Source: CADEER01 sp965216585 (GTDB lineage: Bacteria; Desulfobacterota; Binatia; HRBIN30; CADEER01). From it: a DNA stretch of 64,000 bases. Position 1 is the stretch's first letter; the number at the start of each line of letters is the position of its first letter. The stretch lies in assembly GCA_965216585.1 (NCBI GenBank), contig CBDCGC010000003.1:4092001-4156000 (forward strand), written 5' to 3'. A program made the position numbers and the translations under genes. Shown here one piece after another: positions 1-8,628 of this stretch. A model generated the notes under the pieces. That model saw nothing but the letters and a program-made list of their open reading frames with translations. It did no database searches and was not told the origin of the DNA.

Positions 1-1689
1 CCCTCCTTGAACAACGCCGACACCCTGGCCGTCGCCGACGACGACTATCTGCGTCACATCATCGAGAACGGCCGCGGTGGTTCGCACATGCCGGCGTGGG
101 GCGAGGGGCGCGGCAATCTGAGTCGTCTAGAGATCGATCGCATCGTCGCCTATGTGCGCGGTTGGCAGGTACCCGGCGCGCTGAGCGCCGACGTCTCTTC
201 GCACTCGGGCGATGCCACTCGCGGCAGTGCCTACTACCGCGGCCACTGTGCCGGTTGTCACGGCCTGCGCGGTGAGGGTGGTGTCGGCACGACCCTGGGT
301 TCGCCGACCTTCCTCGCCATTGCCGACGATCGCTTTCTCGCCGAGTCGATCATCCACGGCCGTCCGGGAACGGCAATGCCGTCGTGGAAGAGCCTTGATG
401 CGGAGGTCATCAGCGATCTCCTCGCCTACCTGCGCTCCTGGCAAGCCGAAGCGCCTTCGTTCGCTTCGGTCGCCGAGAGCATGGCTGCGGTCGACAGCGC
501 TGAAAACGCGCGGATCGGCGCGCTGATCTACCAGCACAATTGTTCATCGTGCCACGGCGACGCCGGCGAAGGGCGGATCGGCCCTTCGCTGGCCAGTCCG
601 AGCTTCCTCGGTGCGGTCGACGACCAATACCTCTATCGCGCCATCGTCGAAGGTCGGCCATCAACCGCGATGCCGTCCTGGCGGCAACTGTCGGCCGAGA
701 ACATTGGCGCGCTGATCGCCTTCATGCGCAGCCTGGCGCCGGGCGCGAAAAGCGAGTTCACCTTTCAAGGTCCGCTCGGCGATGCCGCCGTCGGCGAGGT
801 GCACTATCGATCCTCGTGTGTCGGCTGCCACGGCGAGAGCGGCGTTGGCGGCGTCGGCCCGCAGTTGGCGAACCCGGTCTTTCTCTCCTCGGTGTCCGAC
901 GCTGCCCTCTTCGAGTGGATCGCGCGCGGCCGCGCCGGCACCAGTATGATCGGCTTCCTGCCGGAGTCGCAGGGGCCGACGACGCTCCGTCGCCAACAGA
1001 TTACCGACGTCATTGCCTATTTGCGCAACGTCGGTACGCGCGGCGAGCTGCCGGTTCTGCGAACCGGCGGCGGCGATCCGCGCCACGGCGCCGAGATCTT
1101 TGCCGCCAATTGCGCCGCCTGTCACGGCGTCGACGGCGAAGGAGCTTCCGGTCCACAGCTCAACAATCCGCATTTTCTGCGCACCGCGTCGGACGGCTTT
1201 CTCACCGCGACGATCGTTCTCGGCCGCAGTGGCACCGCCATGTTGCCGATGGTCGCCGGGCACGAGGGGCTCGGCCAGATCGATCCCGACAAGGTCGGCG
1301 ATGTCATCGCCTTCATGCGCCAGTGGGACTTTCCGGCCACCTGGCGCAAGACCCGGCGCATCACCGAAATGAGCCCGCGGGCGATCGCCAGCGGTGAGCG
1401 GAAGTACGCGCAGTACTGCGCCAGCTGTCACGGTGAAGACGGTGAGGGCGTCATCACCGAAGCGACCGGCTACGCGCCGGCGTTGAACAACCGCGAGTTT
1501 CTCGCCGCCGCATCGGACGGGTTTCTCCTGGCGACGATCGCCCGCGGTCGCAAGGGGACGGCGATGCGCGCTTTCGGTGCGGGCGCCGATGAGATGGTTC
1601 AGCTCGATGCAGAGGAAATGGACGACATCGTTTCGTTTATCCGAACCTGGCAGCAGCAGCCGACGAAACCTCGAACAAACGGAGGATAG
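1..1689 (+). CDS. Tandem haem-c domain cytochrome, 5'-truncated by the window edge
   Basis: Periplasmic electron carrier built from repeated class-I monohaem domains. The reading frame is open to base 1, and the first stretch ('ENGRGGSHMPAWGEG') is the back half of a haem domain whose CxxCH lies outside the window. The TTG at base 7 is therefore not a credible start. Five complete CxxCH motifs follow at 247-261, 541-555, 817-831, 1111-1125 and 1417-1431. Each sits in a unit of about 95-110 residues of the form CxxCHG..GEGG.GP.L....FL.....L...I..GR.GT.M, where the final Met is the likely sixth haem ligand. At least six haems are implied. The stop is followed 3 bases later by the NapA-like gene, whose ribosome site GGAGGA overlaps the end of this gene, so the two are translationally linked. 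Electron delivery to that enzyme is inferred. The exact family is not known. Confidence 0.85.
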   Translation, partial: PSLNNADTLAVADDDYLRHIIENGRGGSHMPAWGEGRGNLSRLEIDRIVAYVRGWQVPGALSADVSSHSGDATRGSAYYRGHCAGCHGLRGEGGVGTTLGSPTFLAIADDRFLAESIIHGRPGTAMPSWKSLDAEVISDLLAYLRSWQAEAPSFASVAESMAAVDSAENARIGALIYQHNCSSCHGDAGEGRIGPSLASPSFLGAVDDQYLYRAIVEGRPSTAMPSWRQLSAENIGALIAFMRSLAPGAKSEFTFQGPLGDAAVGEVHYRSSCVGCHGESGVGGVGPQLANPVFLSSVSDAALFEWIARGRAGTSMIGFLPESQGPTTLRRQQITDVIAYLRNVGTRGELPVLRTGGGDPRHGAEIFAANCAACHGVDGEGASGPQLNNPHFLRTASDGFLTATIVLGRSGTAMLPMVAGHEGLGQIDPDKVGDVIAFMRQWDFPATWRKTRRITEMSPRAIASGERKYAQYCASCHGEDGEGVITEATGYAPALNNREFLAAASDGFLLATIARGRKGTAMRAFGAGADEMVQLDAEEMDDIVSFIRTWQQQPTKPRTNGG

Positions 1690-1692
1690 AAA

Positions 1693-4416
1693 ATGAAGAA
1701 GCCGCCGATTCCGGTGATGGATCGCCGCAATTTTTTCAAGTGGTCGGGCTGCGTGGCGACAGCCGCCGCGACCTTTCCCATGTTCCCCGGCGAGTTTGCC
1801 GAAGCGCGCAACCTGCCGGGTCTGGCGACCGGTGGTCGGCGCGCGCTGCAGGCTGCCTGTCCGTACTGTGGCGTCGGCTGTGGAACGCTGATCTCGACGG
1901 AAGGAGATCGCATCGTCGGCATCATCCCGGATCGCCTGCACCCGACCAACAAGGGCGTGCAGTGCATCAAGGGACTGAACGCGCACGAACCGGTCTATCG
2001 CGATCGTTTGACGCATGTCCTGGTGCGCAAGGACATGAACGATCCGCTGACCGGCCACGTGTCGGCGACCAAGGGGCGCTTCGACGACGACGTCTTCGTC
2101 AAGATGCCCTACGCCGAAGCGGAAGAGCTGGTGGCGGAGAAGATGTCGGCGATCGCCAAGAAGTTTGGCGGCAACTCCATTGGCTTGAGCGGCTCGGGCC
2201 AACTGACGATGGAGGCGCAGTGGGTGGAGAACCTCTTGCTCAAGGGTGTTCTCGGCTCCAACTCGATCGAGGCCAATGCGCGCATGTGCATGACCTCCGC
2301 GGTTACCGGCTACTTCGCATCCTACGGCTCCGACGCGCCGCCGACCAGTTACGAAGATCTCGACGAGGCGGACATGATCACCTTCTGGGGGCACAACGCC
2401 CGCGAAGCGCACCCGGTGCTGTTCTGGCGGGTGGCCGATCACAAGAACGCCAACGACATTCCCACCGTCGTCGCCGATCCGCGGCGGACTGGTACGGTGC
2501 AGGGGCTGGAGAGCATCAACCCGCGCAACTCGTACCACATCCCGACGCTCAACGGTGACATTTCCTACCTCAACGCCATCGCCCACGTCATCATCACCAA
2601 GTACCCGGAAGCGATGATGCCGGAGTCGTGGTTGGACGAAAACACCAACGGCTGGCGCGAGTACGTCAAGGGAATCAAGGAGCGCTACTCACCGCAGCAG
2701 GTCGTCGAACGGCTGAAGCTCCTCGATCGCGGCCGCGTGACGGTCGACACGATCGAGAAGATCGCCAAGCACTGGGCGGAAGCTTCGATCAAGGGGCGCA
2801 AGACCGGCAAGGGCGGCGTCCTCACCTACTGGGGCATCGGCTACAACCAGATGTTGCACGGCCAGCACAACACGATCTCGATCATCAATCTGCACTTGTT
2901 GACGGGGAATCTCGGGCGTCCGGGCTGTGGCACGCATTCGCAGACCGGCCAACCCAACGCGATGAGCGAACGCTTGATGGGCGGTCTGACCGGCCGCCTG
3001 CCCTTCAACCAGCCGCTGAGCAACGTAGAGTGGCGCAATCACATCGCCGACGTCTGGGGTGTGCCGCGCGAGCGACTCGAGCAGACTTCGCTACTCAAGA
3101 ATCCGATGGCGATCGGCATGATGGAGCGCGCCCTGGAGGGCGACCTCAAGGCGATGTTCTGGATGTACACGACACACATCCACCTGCCAGACGTCGAAAC
3201 GCTGGTGCGCCCGGCGCTGACCAACATGTTCTGCGTCGTCCAGGACATCTACCGCCACGCCCCCAATCTGCTCTACGCCGACGTCGTCTTCCCGGCGATC
3301 ACCTGGGGCGAGTGGACCGGCGGAACCTACATCCAATCCGAGCGCCGTGTGTACGTGTGCGACGGCGTATCGGTCGGCCGCGACGAAAAGGGGGAGGTGC
3401 TCACCGAGGCGCTGCCCGATCTCGATCTGGCGCTCGACAAGTGCAAGTCTATCGCCGCCAAGCTCGGCCTCGATGCCGAGAAGGTGGTTCCCTACAAAAA
3501 GAAGATCAAGAACGAATACGGGCAGGTGTTCTACGATCCGGAAGATATCTTCGCCGACATCGTCAAGGCATCGAAGGGTTCCGACGCCGATCTCAGTGGC
3601 ATGCTCGAGGTGCGCGAACGCGACGGCATCGGGCTCTATGACCAACTGCGCCAGTTGCGCGGCATTCAGTGGCCGGCACCGACCTACGACGTTGCCAAGG
3701 CCGGCGGCACGGCGCGTCGCTACATGCATCAGGAGGGGTGGAAGAATCCGCCGTATGCCAACTTCCGCCACGCCGACGGCAAGGCGAAGTTCAAGCTGTG
3801 CGAGCAGGACTACGGCAAGAACAACGAGATCATCAAAGGCGTCACGGATGAGTTTAGAAAGTACGGCGCCAGCAAAGGGGAGGGGCCGTGGCTGTACAAG
3901 AACCAGGAGTTGTTGATCAAGGCCCGCGACCTCGCTCTGGTTCCCGAGCTCCCCGACATCGAGTTCTACGACGACGCCGCCAAAGGGCTGGAGGACGCGG
4001 CGAAGGAAAACAAGTTTCCCTTTTGGCTCGGTCTGGGAATCGTCTACGAGCACTTCCACACCTCGAAGACCATCCGCGGCGCAACGACGATGAAGTTGGT
4101 GCCCGAGCAATACGTCGAGCTGAGTGCCGCCGATGCCAAACGCTACGGCCTGGAAGATGGCGAGCGCGTGCGCGTGGTGACGCGGCGATCGAGCTATGAG
4201 GCACGGGTCTCGGTCGGTATCACGTCGATCGTCCATCCGGCGCGCAACGAGGTCCCCGACGGGTATTTGTTCAGTCCGTGGAATCTGTCGGTAGCCGACA
4301 GCGCCGATCCCAAGAAGAACCGCTGGCTGGTCAACGCCGTCAGCCACCGCGCCTGGGATCCGGTGTCTGGGCAGGCGGACTACAAGAAGTTGGCGGCGCG
4401 GATCGAGCGGATCTAG
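1693..4416 (+). CDS. napA: NapA-family periplasmic molybdopterin oxidoreductase (nitrate reductase-like)
   Basis: A 907-residue catalytic subunit of the bis-MGD molybdoenzyme superfamily. Residues 10-16 (DRRNFFK), followed by a hydrophobic stretch, form a Tat signal for export of the folded enzyme. A [4Fe-4S] site is visible as C56, C59, C63 and C91 ('CPYCGVGC' and 'GVQCIKG'). C199 in 'NARMCMTSAV' aligns with the Mo-ligating cysteine of NapA, where 'RHCMASAV' is usual. The C-terminal dinucleotide-binding domain has 'EHFHTSKTIRG' and ends 'NAVSHRAWDPVSGQADY', also NapA-like. It is about 80 residues longer than Escherichia coli NapA. The neighbours napG and napH support a respiratory role with nitrate as the most likely electron acceptor. 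The His-to-Met change next to the ligand cysteine and the extra length leave another oxyanion possible. No NapD chaperone or NapB gene is in the window. Confidence 0.82.
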   Translation: MKKPPIPVMDRRNFFKWSGCVATAAATFPMFPGEFAEARNLPGLATGGRRALQAACPYCGVGCGTLISTEGDRIVGIIPDRLHPTNKGVQCIKGLNAHEPVYRDRLTHVLVRKDMNDPLTGHVSATKGRFDDDVFVKMPYAEAEELVAEKMSAIAKKFGGNSIGLSGSGQLTMEAQWVENLLLKGVLGSNSIEANARMCMTSAVTGYFASYGSDAPPTSYEDLDEADMITFWGHNAREAHPVLFWRVADHKNANDIPTVVADPRRTGTVQGLESINPRNSYHIPTLNGDISYLNAIAHVIITKYPEAMMPESWLDENTNGWREYVKGIKERYSPQQVVERLKLLDRGRVTVDTIEKIAKHWAEASIKGRKTGKGGVLTYWGIGYNQMLHGQHNTISIINLHLLTGNLGRPGCGTHSQTGQPNAMSERLMGGLTGRLPFNQPLSNVEWRNHIADVWGVPRERLEQTSLLKNPMAIGMMERALEGDLKAMFWMYTTHIHLPDVETLVRPALTNMFCVVQDIYRHAPNLLYADVVFPAITWGEWTGGTYIQSERRVYVCDGVSVGRDEKGEVLTEALPDLDLALDKCKSIAAKLGLDAEKVVPYKKKIKNEYGQVFYDPEDIFADIVKASKGSDADLSGMLEVRERDGIGLYDQLRQLRGIQWPAPTYDVAKAGGTARRYMHQEGWKNPPYANFRHADGKAKFKLCEQDYGKNNEIIKGVTDEFRKYGASKGEGPWLYKNQELLIKARDLALVPELPDIEFYDDAAKGLEDAAKENKFPFWLGLGIVYEHFHTSKTIRGATTMKLVPEQYVELSAADAKRYGLEDGERVRVVTRRSSYEARVSVGITSIVHPARNEVPDGYLFSPWNLSVADSADPKKNRWLVNAVSHRAWDPVSGQADYKKLAARIERI

Positions 4417-4438
4417 CCCGTTTGATGCGAGATTCGAG

Positions 4439-5098
4439 ATGAGCAGCGATCTGACACGCCGCCGTTTTCTCGGCAGACTCGGGTCGGGGGCGGTGACGGT
4501 GACCAGCATCGTCAGCGCCGGTTGGCTGGCGGCGTCGAACGGCGGTGATGAAGCGGCGGCCTGCTTGCGTCCGCCGGGGGCGCTGTCGGAGGAGGATTTC
4601 CTGGCGACTTGCATCCGCTGCGGTCGCTGTGCCGATGCCTGTCCGAACCGCGCCATCGTCGCCTTCACCGAGGAGTCGGGTCGCGAAGTCGCCCTGCGCC
4701 CGGGGGCTGGGCAGCGCGGTACTCCGGTGATCTTCCCGCGCCGCCAGGCGTGTATTCTATGCAACGCCGCGCCCGGTGAGTCACTGCTCTGCACCGACGC
4801 CTGTCCGACCGGCGCGCTGCAGCTCACGCGCAAGGATGCGGAGTCGGTGCAGGCGGACGTTCGCATGGGAACCGCCGAGGTCGACACCAACATCTGTTAC
4901 TCGTTCAACGGCGCCTCTTGCGGCGCCTGCGTGCGCGCCTGCCCGTTCGAGGGTGTGGCGCTGCGCGCCGGTCTCTGGGAGAAGCCGATCATCGATGCCG
5001 AGAAGTGTGTCGGCTGTGGACTGTGCGAGCGCTCGTGTGTGCACTACCCGCAGGCGATACGCGTCGTTCCGAGCGTGCAGCGGAGCTCACAGGTGTGA
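4439..5098 (+). CDS. napG: NapG-type Tat-exported polyferredoxin
   Basis: A 219-residue periplasmic iron-sulfur protein that passes electrons from a membrane quinol dehydrogenase towards the molybdoenzyme. It starts with a twin-arginine signal ('TRRRFLGRLG'). After this comes 'LRPPGALSEEDF', which closely matches the start of mature E. coli NapG. Four [4Fe-4S] motifs follow: C58/C61/C64/C68; 'CILC...CTDACP'; 'CGACVRACP'; and 'CVGCGLCERSC'. Length agrees with NapG (about 230). The gene begins 22 bases after the molybdoenzyme stop and ends 2 bases before the napH-like start, so it belongs to one transcript. It could instead be called a generic NrfC/DmsB-like ferredoxin, but the RPPGA motif and the NapH neighbour favour NapG. 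Confidence 0.88.
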   Translation: MSSDLTRRRFLGRLGSGAVTVTSIVSAGWLAASNGGDEAAACLRPPGALSEEDFLATCIRCGRCADACPNRAIVAFTEESGREVALRPGAGQRGTPVIFPRRQACILCNAAPGESLLCTDACPTGALQLTRKDAESVQADVRMGTAEVDTNICYSFNGASCGACVRACPFEGVALRAGLWEKPIIDAEKCVGCGLCERSCVHYPQAIRVVPSVQRSSQV

Positions 5099-5100
5099 CG

Positions 5101-6744
5101 ATGCGGGTGCCGAGCAGGATGCAAGTCGTGCGCAAGAGCGTGCAGCTCTTTGTCGTCCTTCTGATTCTCGGCATTCCGTCGGTCGCGCGCTATACAAACT
5201 ACCTCTCGGCGCACGAGCTCGATCGCATGCTCGGCAAGTGGGAGGGCACCTTGCCCGGCGCGACGCTGTCGGCCATCGACGCGATGTTCCGCGCTCTTCC
5301 CGGTGGTGAGTTGGAGCGCGCCGGTCGCATGCAGCGCAACCGCGAGCGAGCCCTGCAGGCGGCGCAGGCGGTGCGCGGCGGTCCTTGGTCGGTGGAGATT
5401 GCCGGTGTGTCGATGACCGACCCGTTGGCCGCAGCCGAAAGCGCCATCGGCACATGGCGGGTGCCGTGGGTACTCGCCGCCGGTGTGATCGTGCCGCTGC
5501 TGGCGACGCTGATCCTCGGGCGCGTGTTCTGCTCGTGGGTCTGTCCGATGGGTTTGCTGCTCGAGTGCAGCGATCGCCTGCGCCGGGTGCTGCGCTTTCT
5601 CGAGTTGCCGCCGCGCAATCTGCGCGCCTGGCGGGGGACCAAGTACGCTCTGCTGGCGGTCGGGCTGATGCTGACGGCGCTGCTCGGCATGCCCGTGCTC
5701 GGCTACACCTACCCGCCGGCGATTCTGTCGCGCGAGCTGCACGATCTCGTGTTTGCCGTCTTCGATCGCGCCGAGATGGGACGCTTCGGCTTGTGGGCCG
5801 GCAGCCTGACCTGGGCGGTTGCCTTCTTGGCCGGCATCGTTTTGCTCGAGGTGTTCGTCTCGCGCCGCTGGTGGTGTCGATACGTCTGTCCGGGGGGAGC
5901 TCTCTACTCGTTGATCGGCTGGCTTCGACCGCTGCGCGTCAAGCTGGTCGAGTCGCGTTGCACCGGATGTGCGCAGTGCACGGCGGCCTGTCCGATGGGG
6001 CTCAACCCGATGAAGAACGAGATGGGCATGGAGTGCGACACTTGCACCGTGTGTATCTCGTCGTGTGACGACGACGCTCTGTCATTCGGTTTTGCCGCAC
6101 CGCCGTCGTCGAGTGGCAAGATCGCAGCCCTCCTGCTGGTCGTCTCAGTTGCCGCGCCGCTTCCTACGCAGGCACATCACATTCTCGGCATTCCCCACTA
6201 TGCCTACGACGAGCAGTACCCGCAGACGCCGGTCTTGACCTATCGCGTCGACGCCGGCGCGCACGAAGTGCGGATGACCGGCTATCCCGGCGTGCCGGCA
6301 CCGGGCGAGCGATGCTCGCTGCACGTCTACATCCGCCACTCCGGCAGCGGTGCCCTTTTCGACGACACCGTTACCTTGACGGTGAGCGAAGATCGCCTGA
6401 TCGGCAGCGATCCGGTCGTCTACGGTCCGATCACCGCCAGCCTCGAAGAAGCGGTGTACAAGTTCTTTCCCGAGTTCGAATCGGAAGCGAACTACGTGGC
6501 CCGCATCGAGTTCGAAGCCGACGGCGAGCCGTGGATCATCGATCTGCCGATGGTCGTCGGCGAGCCGGGGTCGCCGTGGTTGGTGCTGGCGGGTGTCGCC
6601 CTGGCGACGGTGATCTTCCTCGTCGTCATTCGCGCCGTGCGCATCAAACGGCGCCGGCGGGCGAGGCGAGCACCGGCGCGGTCGGTGGTGCCGGCGGCGA
6701 TCGCTCTCGACGGCGTGGCGGCGGATGACGGAGGTGGACGATGA
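5101..6744 (+). CDS. napH: NapH-like membrane ferredoxin with a fused C-terminal domain
   Basis: A 547-residue membrane iron-sulfur protein, nearly twice the length of E. coli NapH. Residues 1-330 are NapH: membrane helices near 12-28, 123-142, 181-200 and 234-253, two cytoplasmic CxxxCP motifs at 144-149 (CSWVCP) and 259-264 (CRYVCP), and two [4Fe-4S] sites at 287-298 and 312-322. In Nap systems this subunit takes electrons from the quinol pool and hands them to NapG. Residues 340-356 form a further hydrophobic segment ending 'PTQAHH'. Next is a soluble region of about 130 residues that looks beta-rich (pattern only), and a final helix near 492-511 with a basic tail. That tail domain is not part of ordinary NapH and resembles periplasmic YtkA/FixH-type domains only in general form. 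The ATG at 5101 is chosen because it sits 2 bases after napG; the ATG at 5119 is an alternative. The stop overlaps the next ATG (ATGA). Confidence 0.83.
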   Translation: MRVPSRMQVVRKSVQLFVVLLILGIPSVARYTNYLSAHELDRMLGKWEGTLPGATLSAIDAMFRALPGGELERAGRMQRNRERALQAAQAVRGGPWSVEIAGVSMTDPLAAAESAIGTWRVPWVLAAGVIVPLLATLILGRVFCSWVCPMGLLLECSDRLRRVLRFLELPPRNLRAWRGTKYALLAVGLMLTALLGMPVLGYTYPPAILSRELHDLVFAVFDRAEMGRFGLWAGSLTWAVAFLAGIVLLEVFVSRRWWCRYVCPGGALYSLIGWLRPLRVKLVESRCTGCAQCTAACPMGLNPMKNEMGMECDTCTVCISSCDDDALSFGFAAPPSSSGKIAALLLVVSVAAPLPTQAHHILGIPHYAYDEQYPQTPVLTYRVDAGAHEVRMTGYPGVPAPGERCSLHVYIRHSGSGALFDDTVTLTVSEDRLIGSDPVVYGPITASLEEAVYKFFPEFESEANYVARIEFEADGEPWIIDLPMVVGEPGSPWLVLAGVALATVIFLVVIRAVRIKRRRRARRAPARSVVPAAIALDGVAADDGGGR

Positions 6745-8408
6745 ATCGGCAACGCGCGGTGCTGTGGTTTCCCTATCTGTGCGCCGCGTTCGTGCTCGTC
6801 ATGGTGCTCGGCGACCGATTATTGTGGAGCACCGCGGGTGCCGCGGCGCCGCGGATGTCGTGTCACGAAGCGGCGACGTCGGCGGCGCCGCCAGTTGGCG
6901 AGCTCGGCGGTCTGCCGGCGCCGCTCTACTACGGCAGCATCGGTCTGGTGTTGGTGATTTCGTTTGCCGTCATCGAACGCCGCACCAAGAAAGGGTCGCG
7001 GCAGCGACCGTCCTTCGATTTGATGTCGCTGCCCGGAGCGCGCCGTGTTCTGAAACATCCGGCGACCCGGCCGGCGCTCCAGCTCACGACGATCGGCCTC
7101 TTCGTCTTGATCATCGCGGCGGGGCTCTTTGGCAATCAGTTGCCGACCAAGAACATCGCGCCGCTGCTGACCTGGACGGTGTGGTGGTGCGGTCTGGTCC
7201 TGATCATCCTCTACGCGGGCAAGGCGTGGTGTTACGTCTGTCCGTGGGATGCCATCGCCGGTTGGGCCGAGGGGTTGCGCTTGCGCACGCCGCGCCGCGA
7301 ACACCTGAGCCTGGGTTTGCGCTGGCCCAAGGCGCTGCGCAACATCTGGCCGGCGACGATCCTCTTCATCGCCCTGACCTGGGTCGAGCTCGGCTATGGT
7401 GTGACCATGAACCCGCGGGCGACGGCGTGGTTGGCGCTGGCGATGCTGGGGTTGGCCTTCGCCTCGGCCTTCGTCTTCGATCGCAAGTCCTTCTGTTTGC
7501 ACGGCTGCCTGGTCGGTCGCATCAGTGGGCTCTACGCGTTGTTTTCGCCGGTCGAAGTGCGCGCCGCCGATCGCAACGTCTGCCGGAGCTGCTCGACCCA
7601 TTCGTGTTTTCACGGCAACGACGAAGGAGATCCGTGCCCGACCTTTCAGTACCTCGGTACGATGGAGCAAAACACCTACTGCATCTCCTGCATGGAGTGC
7701 GTAAAGAGCTGCGAGGTCGACAACGTCGCCCTCAACTTGCGGCCGTGGGGGGACGATCTGCGCACGCTCAAAAAGCCGCGCTCCGACGAGGCCTACCTGG
7801 CGCTGATCATGCTGTCACTGACCGGGTTTCACGGCTTGACGATGACCGGTGCCTGGGGGCGGGCGGTGGATTGGACGCGGGCGACACTGGCGATCGGCGA
7901 GTCGGTGGCGTTCAGCCTCGGCATGGCGGCGATCATCATCGGCCCGATTCTGCTCTACGCCGCGCTCGTCGCGGTGTCGCGATGGAGCGCCGGCGACCCC
8001 TCGCGCGGCTATCGAGAGCACTTTCTGCGCTACGCATACGCGCTGTTGCCGATCGCCCTCTTCTACCACCTCGCCCACAACAGCGAGCACCTTCTAATGG
8101 AGGGGCAGCGGCTGGTTGCCCTCGCCTCGGACCCCTTCGGCTACCAATGGGATCTCTTCGGGACGGCCATGTGGGATCTGCCCCCCTTGGTTCAGGTGGA
8201 AACCCTGTGGGGCGTCCAGGTCGTCCTCGTCCTCGTCGGCCACGTCTACAGCCTGTCGGCGGCGCGGCAGACCGCGGCGACCCTCTTCACCGACCGCGGC
8301 GCCGCCATGCGCAGCCAGGTGCCGATGCTGGTGGCGATGATCCTGTTCAGCGTCATGAGCCTGTGGCTGCTCAAGCAGCCGATGGAAATGCGCGTCTCGT
8401 GGATGTGA
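6741..8408 (+). CDS. Second membrane polyferredoxin (NapH/CcoG/NosR-like)
   Basis: A 555-residue polytopic membrane protein with iron-sulfur motifs, start-stop overlapped with the gene before it and with a good ribosome site (GGAGGT) within 10 bases of the ATG. Visible motifs are CYVCP (164-168), CLHGC (252-256, a CxxxC without the usual proline), the spaced cysteines C281, C284, C289 and C299, and a ferredoxin-like CISCMECVKSC (314-324). Helices appear near 10-24, 63-79, 116-130, 145-160, 204-219, 228-247 and at several positions after 350. A late stretch 'FYHLAHNSEHLLMEG' has three histidines beside membrane segments, which could hold a metal or haem; this is speculation. It probably forms part of the same quinol-to-periplasm electron pathway. 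The family resembles NapH/NosR C-terminal domains, but I cannot assign a named subunit. Confidence 0.75.
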   Translation: MNRQRAVLWFPYLCAAFVLVMVLGDRLLWSTAGAAAPRMSCHEAATSAAPPVGELGGLPAPLYYGSIGLVLVISFAVIERRTKKGSRQRPSFDLMSLPGARRVLKHPATRPALQLTTIGLFVLIIAAGLFGNQLPTKNIAPLLTWTVWWCGLVLIILYAGKAWCYVCPWDAIAGWAEGLRLRTPRREHLSLGLRWPKALRNIWPATILFIALTWVELGYGVTMNPRATAWLALAMLGLAFASAFVFDRKSFCLHGCLVGRISGLYALFSPVEVRAADRNVCRSCSTHSCFHGNDEGDPCPTFQYLGTMEQNTYCISCMECVKSCEVDNVALNLRPWGDDLRTLKKPRSDEAYLALIMLSLTGFHGLTMTGAWGRAVDWTRATLAIGESVAFSLGMAAIIIGPILLYAALVAVSRWSAGDPSRGYREHFLRYAYALLPIALFYHLAHNSEHLLMEGQRLVALASDPFGYQWDLFGTAMWDLPPLVQVETLWGVQVVLVLVGHVYSLSAARQTAATLFTDRGAAMRSQVPMLVAMILFSVMSLWLLKQPMEMRVSWM

Positions 8409-8501
8409 CGATCGCGCCGGCCGACCGATCGGCACGTCAGAGAGGCCCCGCCCCGAACCGCTGGGCTTGCGGTTGAGTGGGCAACCCGCTATCGGGGGAG
8501 G

Positions 8502-8520
8502 TTCCCTTGCAGGGGAATTT
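8502..8520 (+). terminator. Possible intrinsic terminator of the Nap-type operon
   Basis: Arms TTCCC (8502-8506) and GGGAA (8513-8517) enclose a 6-base loop and are followed by TTT, ending directly against the first base of tRNA-Asp. Another hairpin, AACCGC/GCGGTT, lies just upstream at 8456-8474. The T tract is very short, so this is a weak call. Confidence 0.35.
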
Positions 8521-8595
<75 letters not shown>

Positions 8596-8628
8596 TCTCA
8601 TCGAATCACGAGCTTGGATACGACGGAC

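Noticed and set aside
661..2586. Long minus-strand open frame opposite the cytochrome and napA genes
   Set aside because: It is an antisense shadow in GC-rich DNA. The plus-strand genes have clear haem and iron-sulfur motifs, while the minus frame is Arg/His/Val-rich with no domain.
1693..4416. Formate dehydrogenase alpha subunit
   Set aside because: The active-site region reads NARMCMTSAV and the C-terminal end resembles NapA. There is no Sec codon or FDH-type SCH motif, and napG/napH adjoin.
6725..8476. Alternative plus-frame open reading frame over the second polyferredoxin
   Set aside because: Arg/Ala/Gly-rich frame without motifs; the overlapping frame at 6741 has the membrane helices and cysteine motifs.
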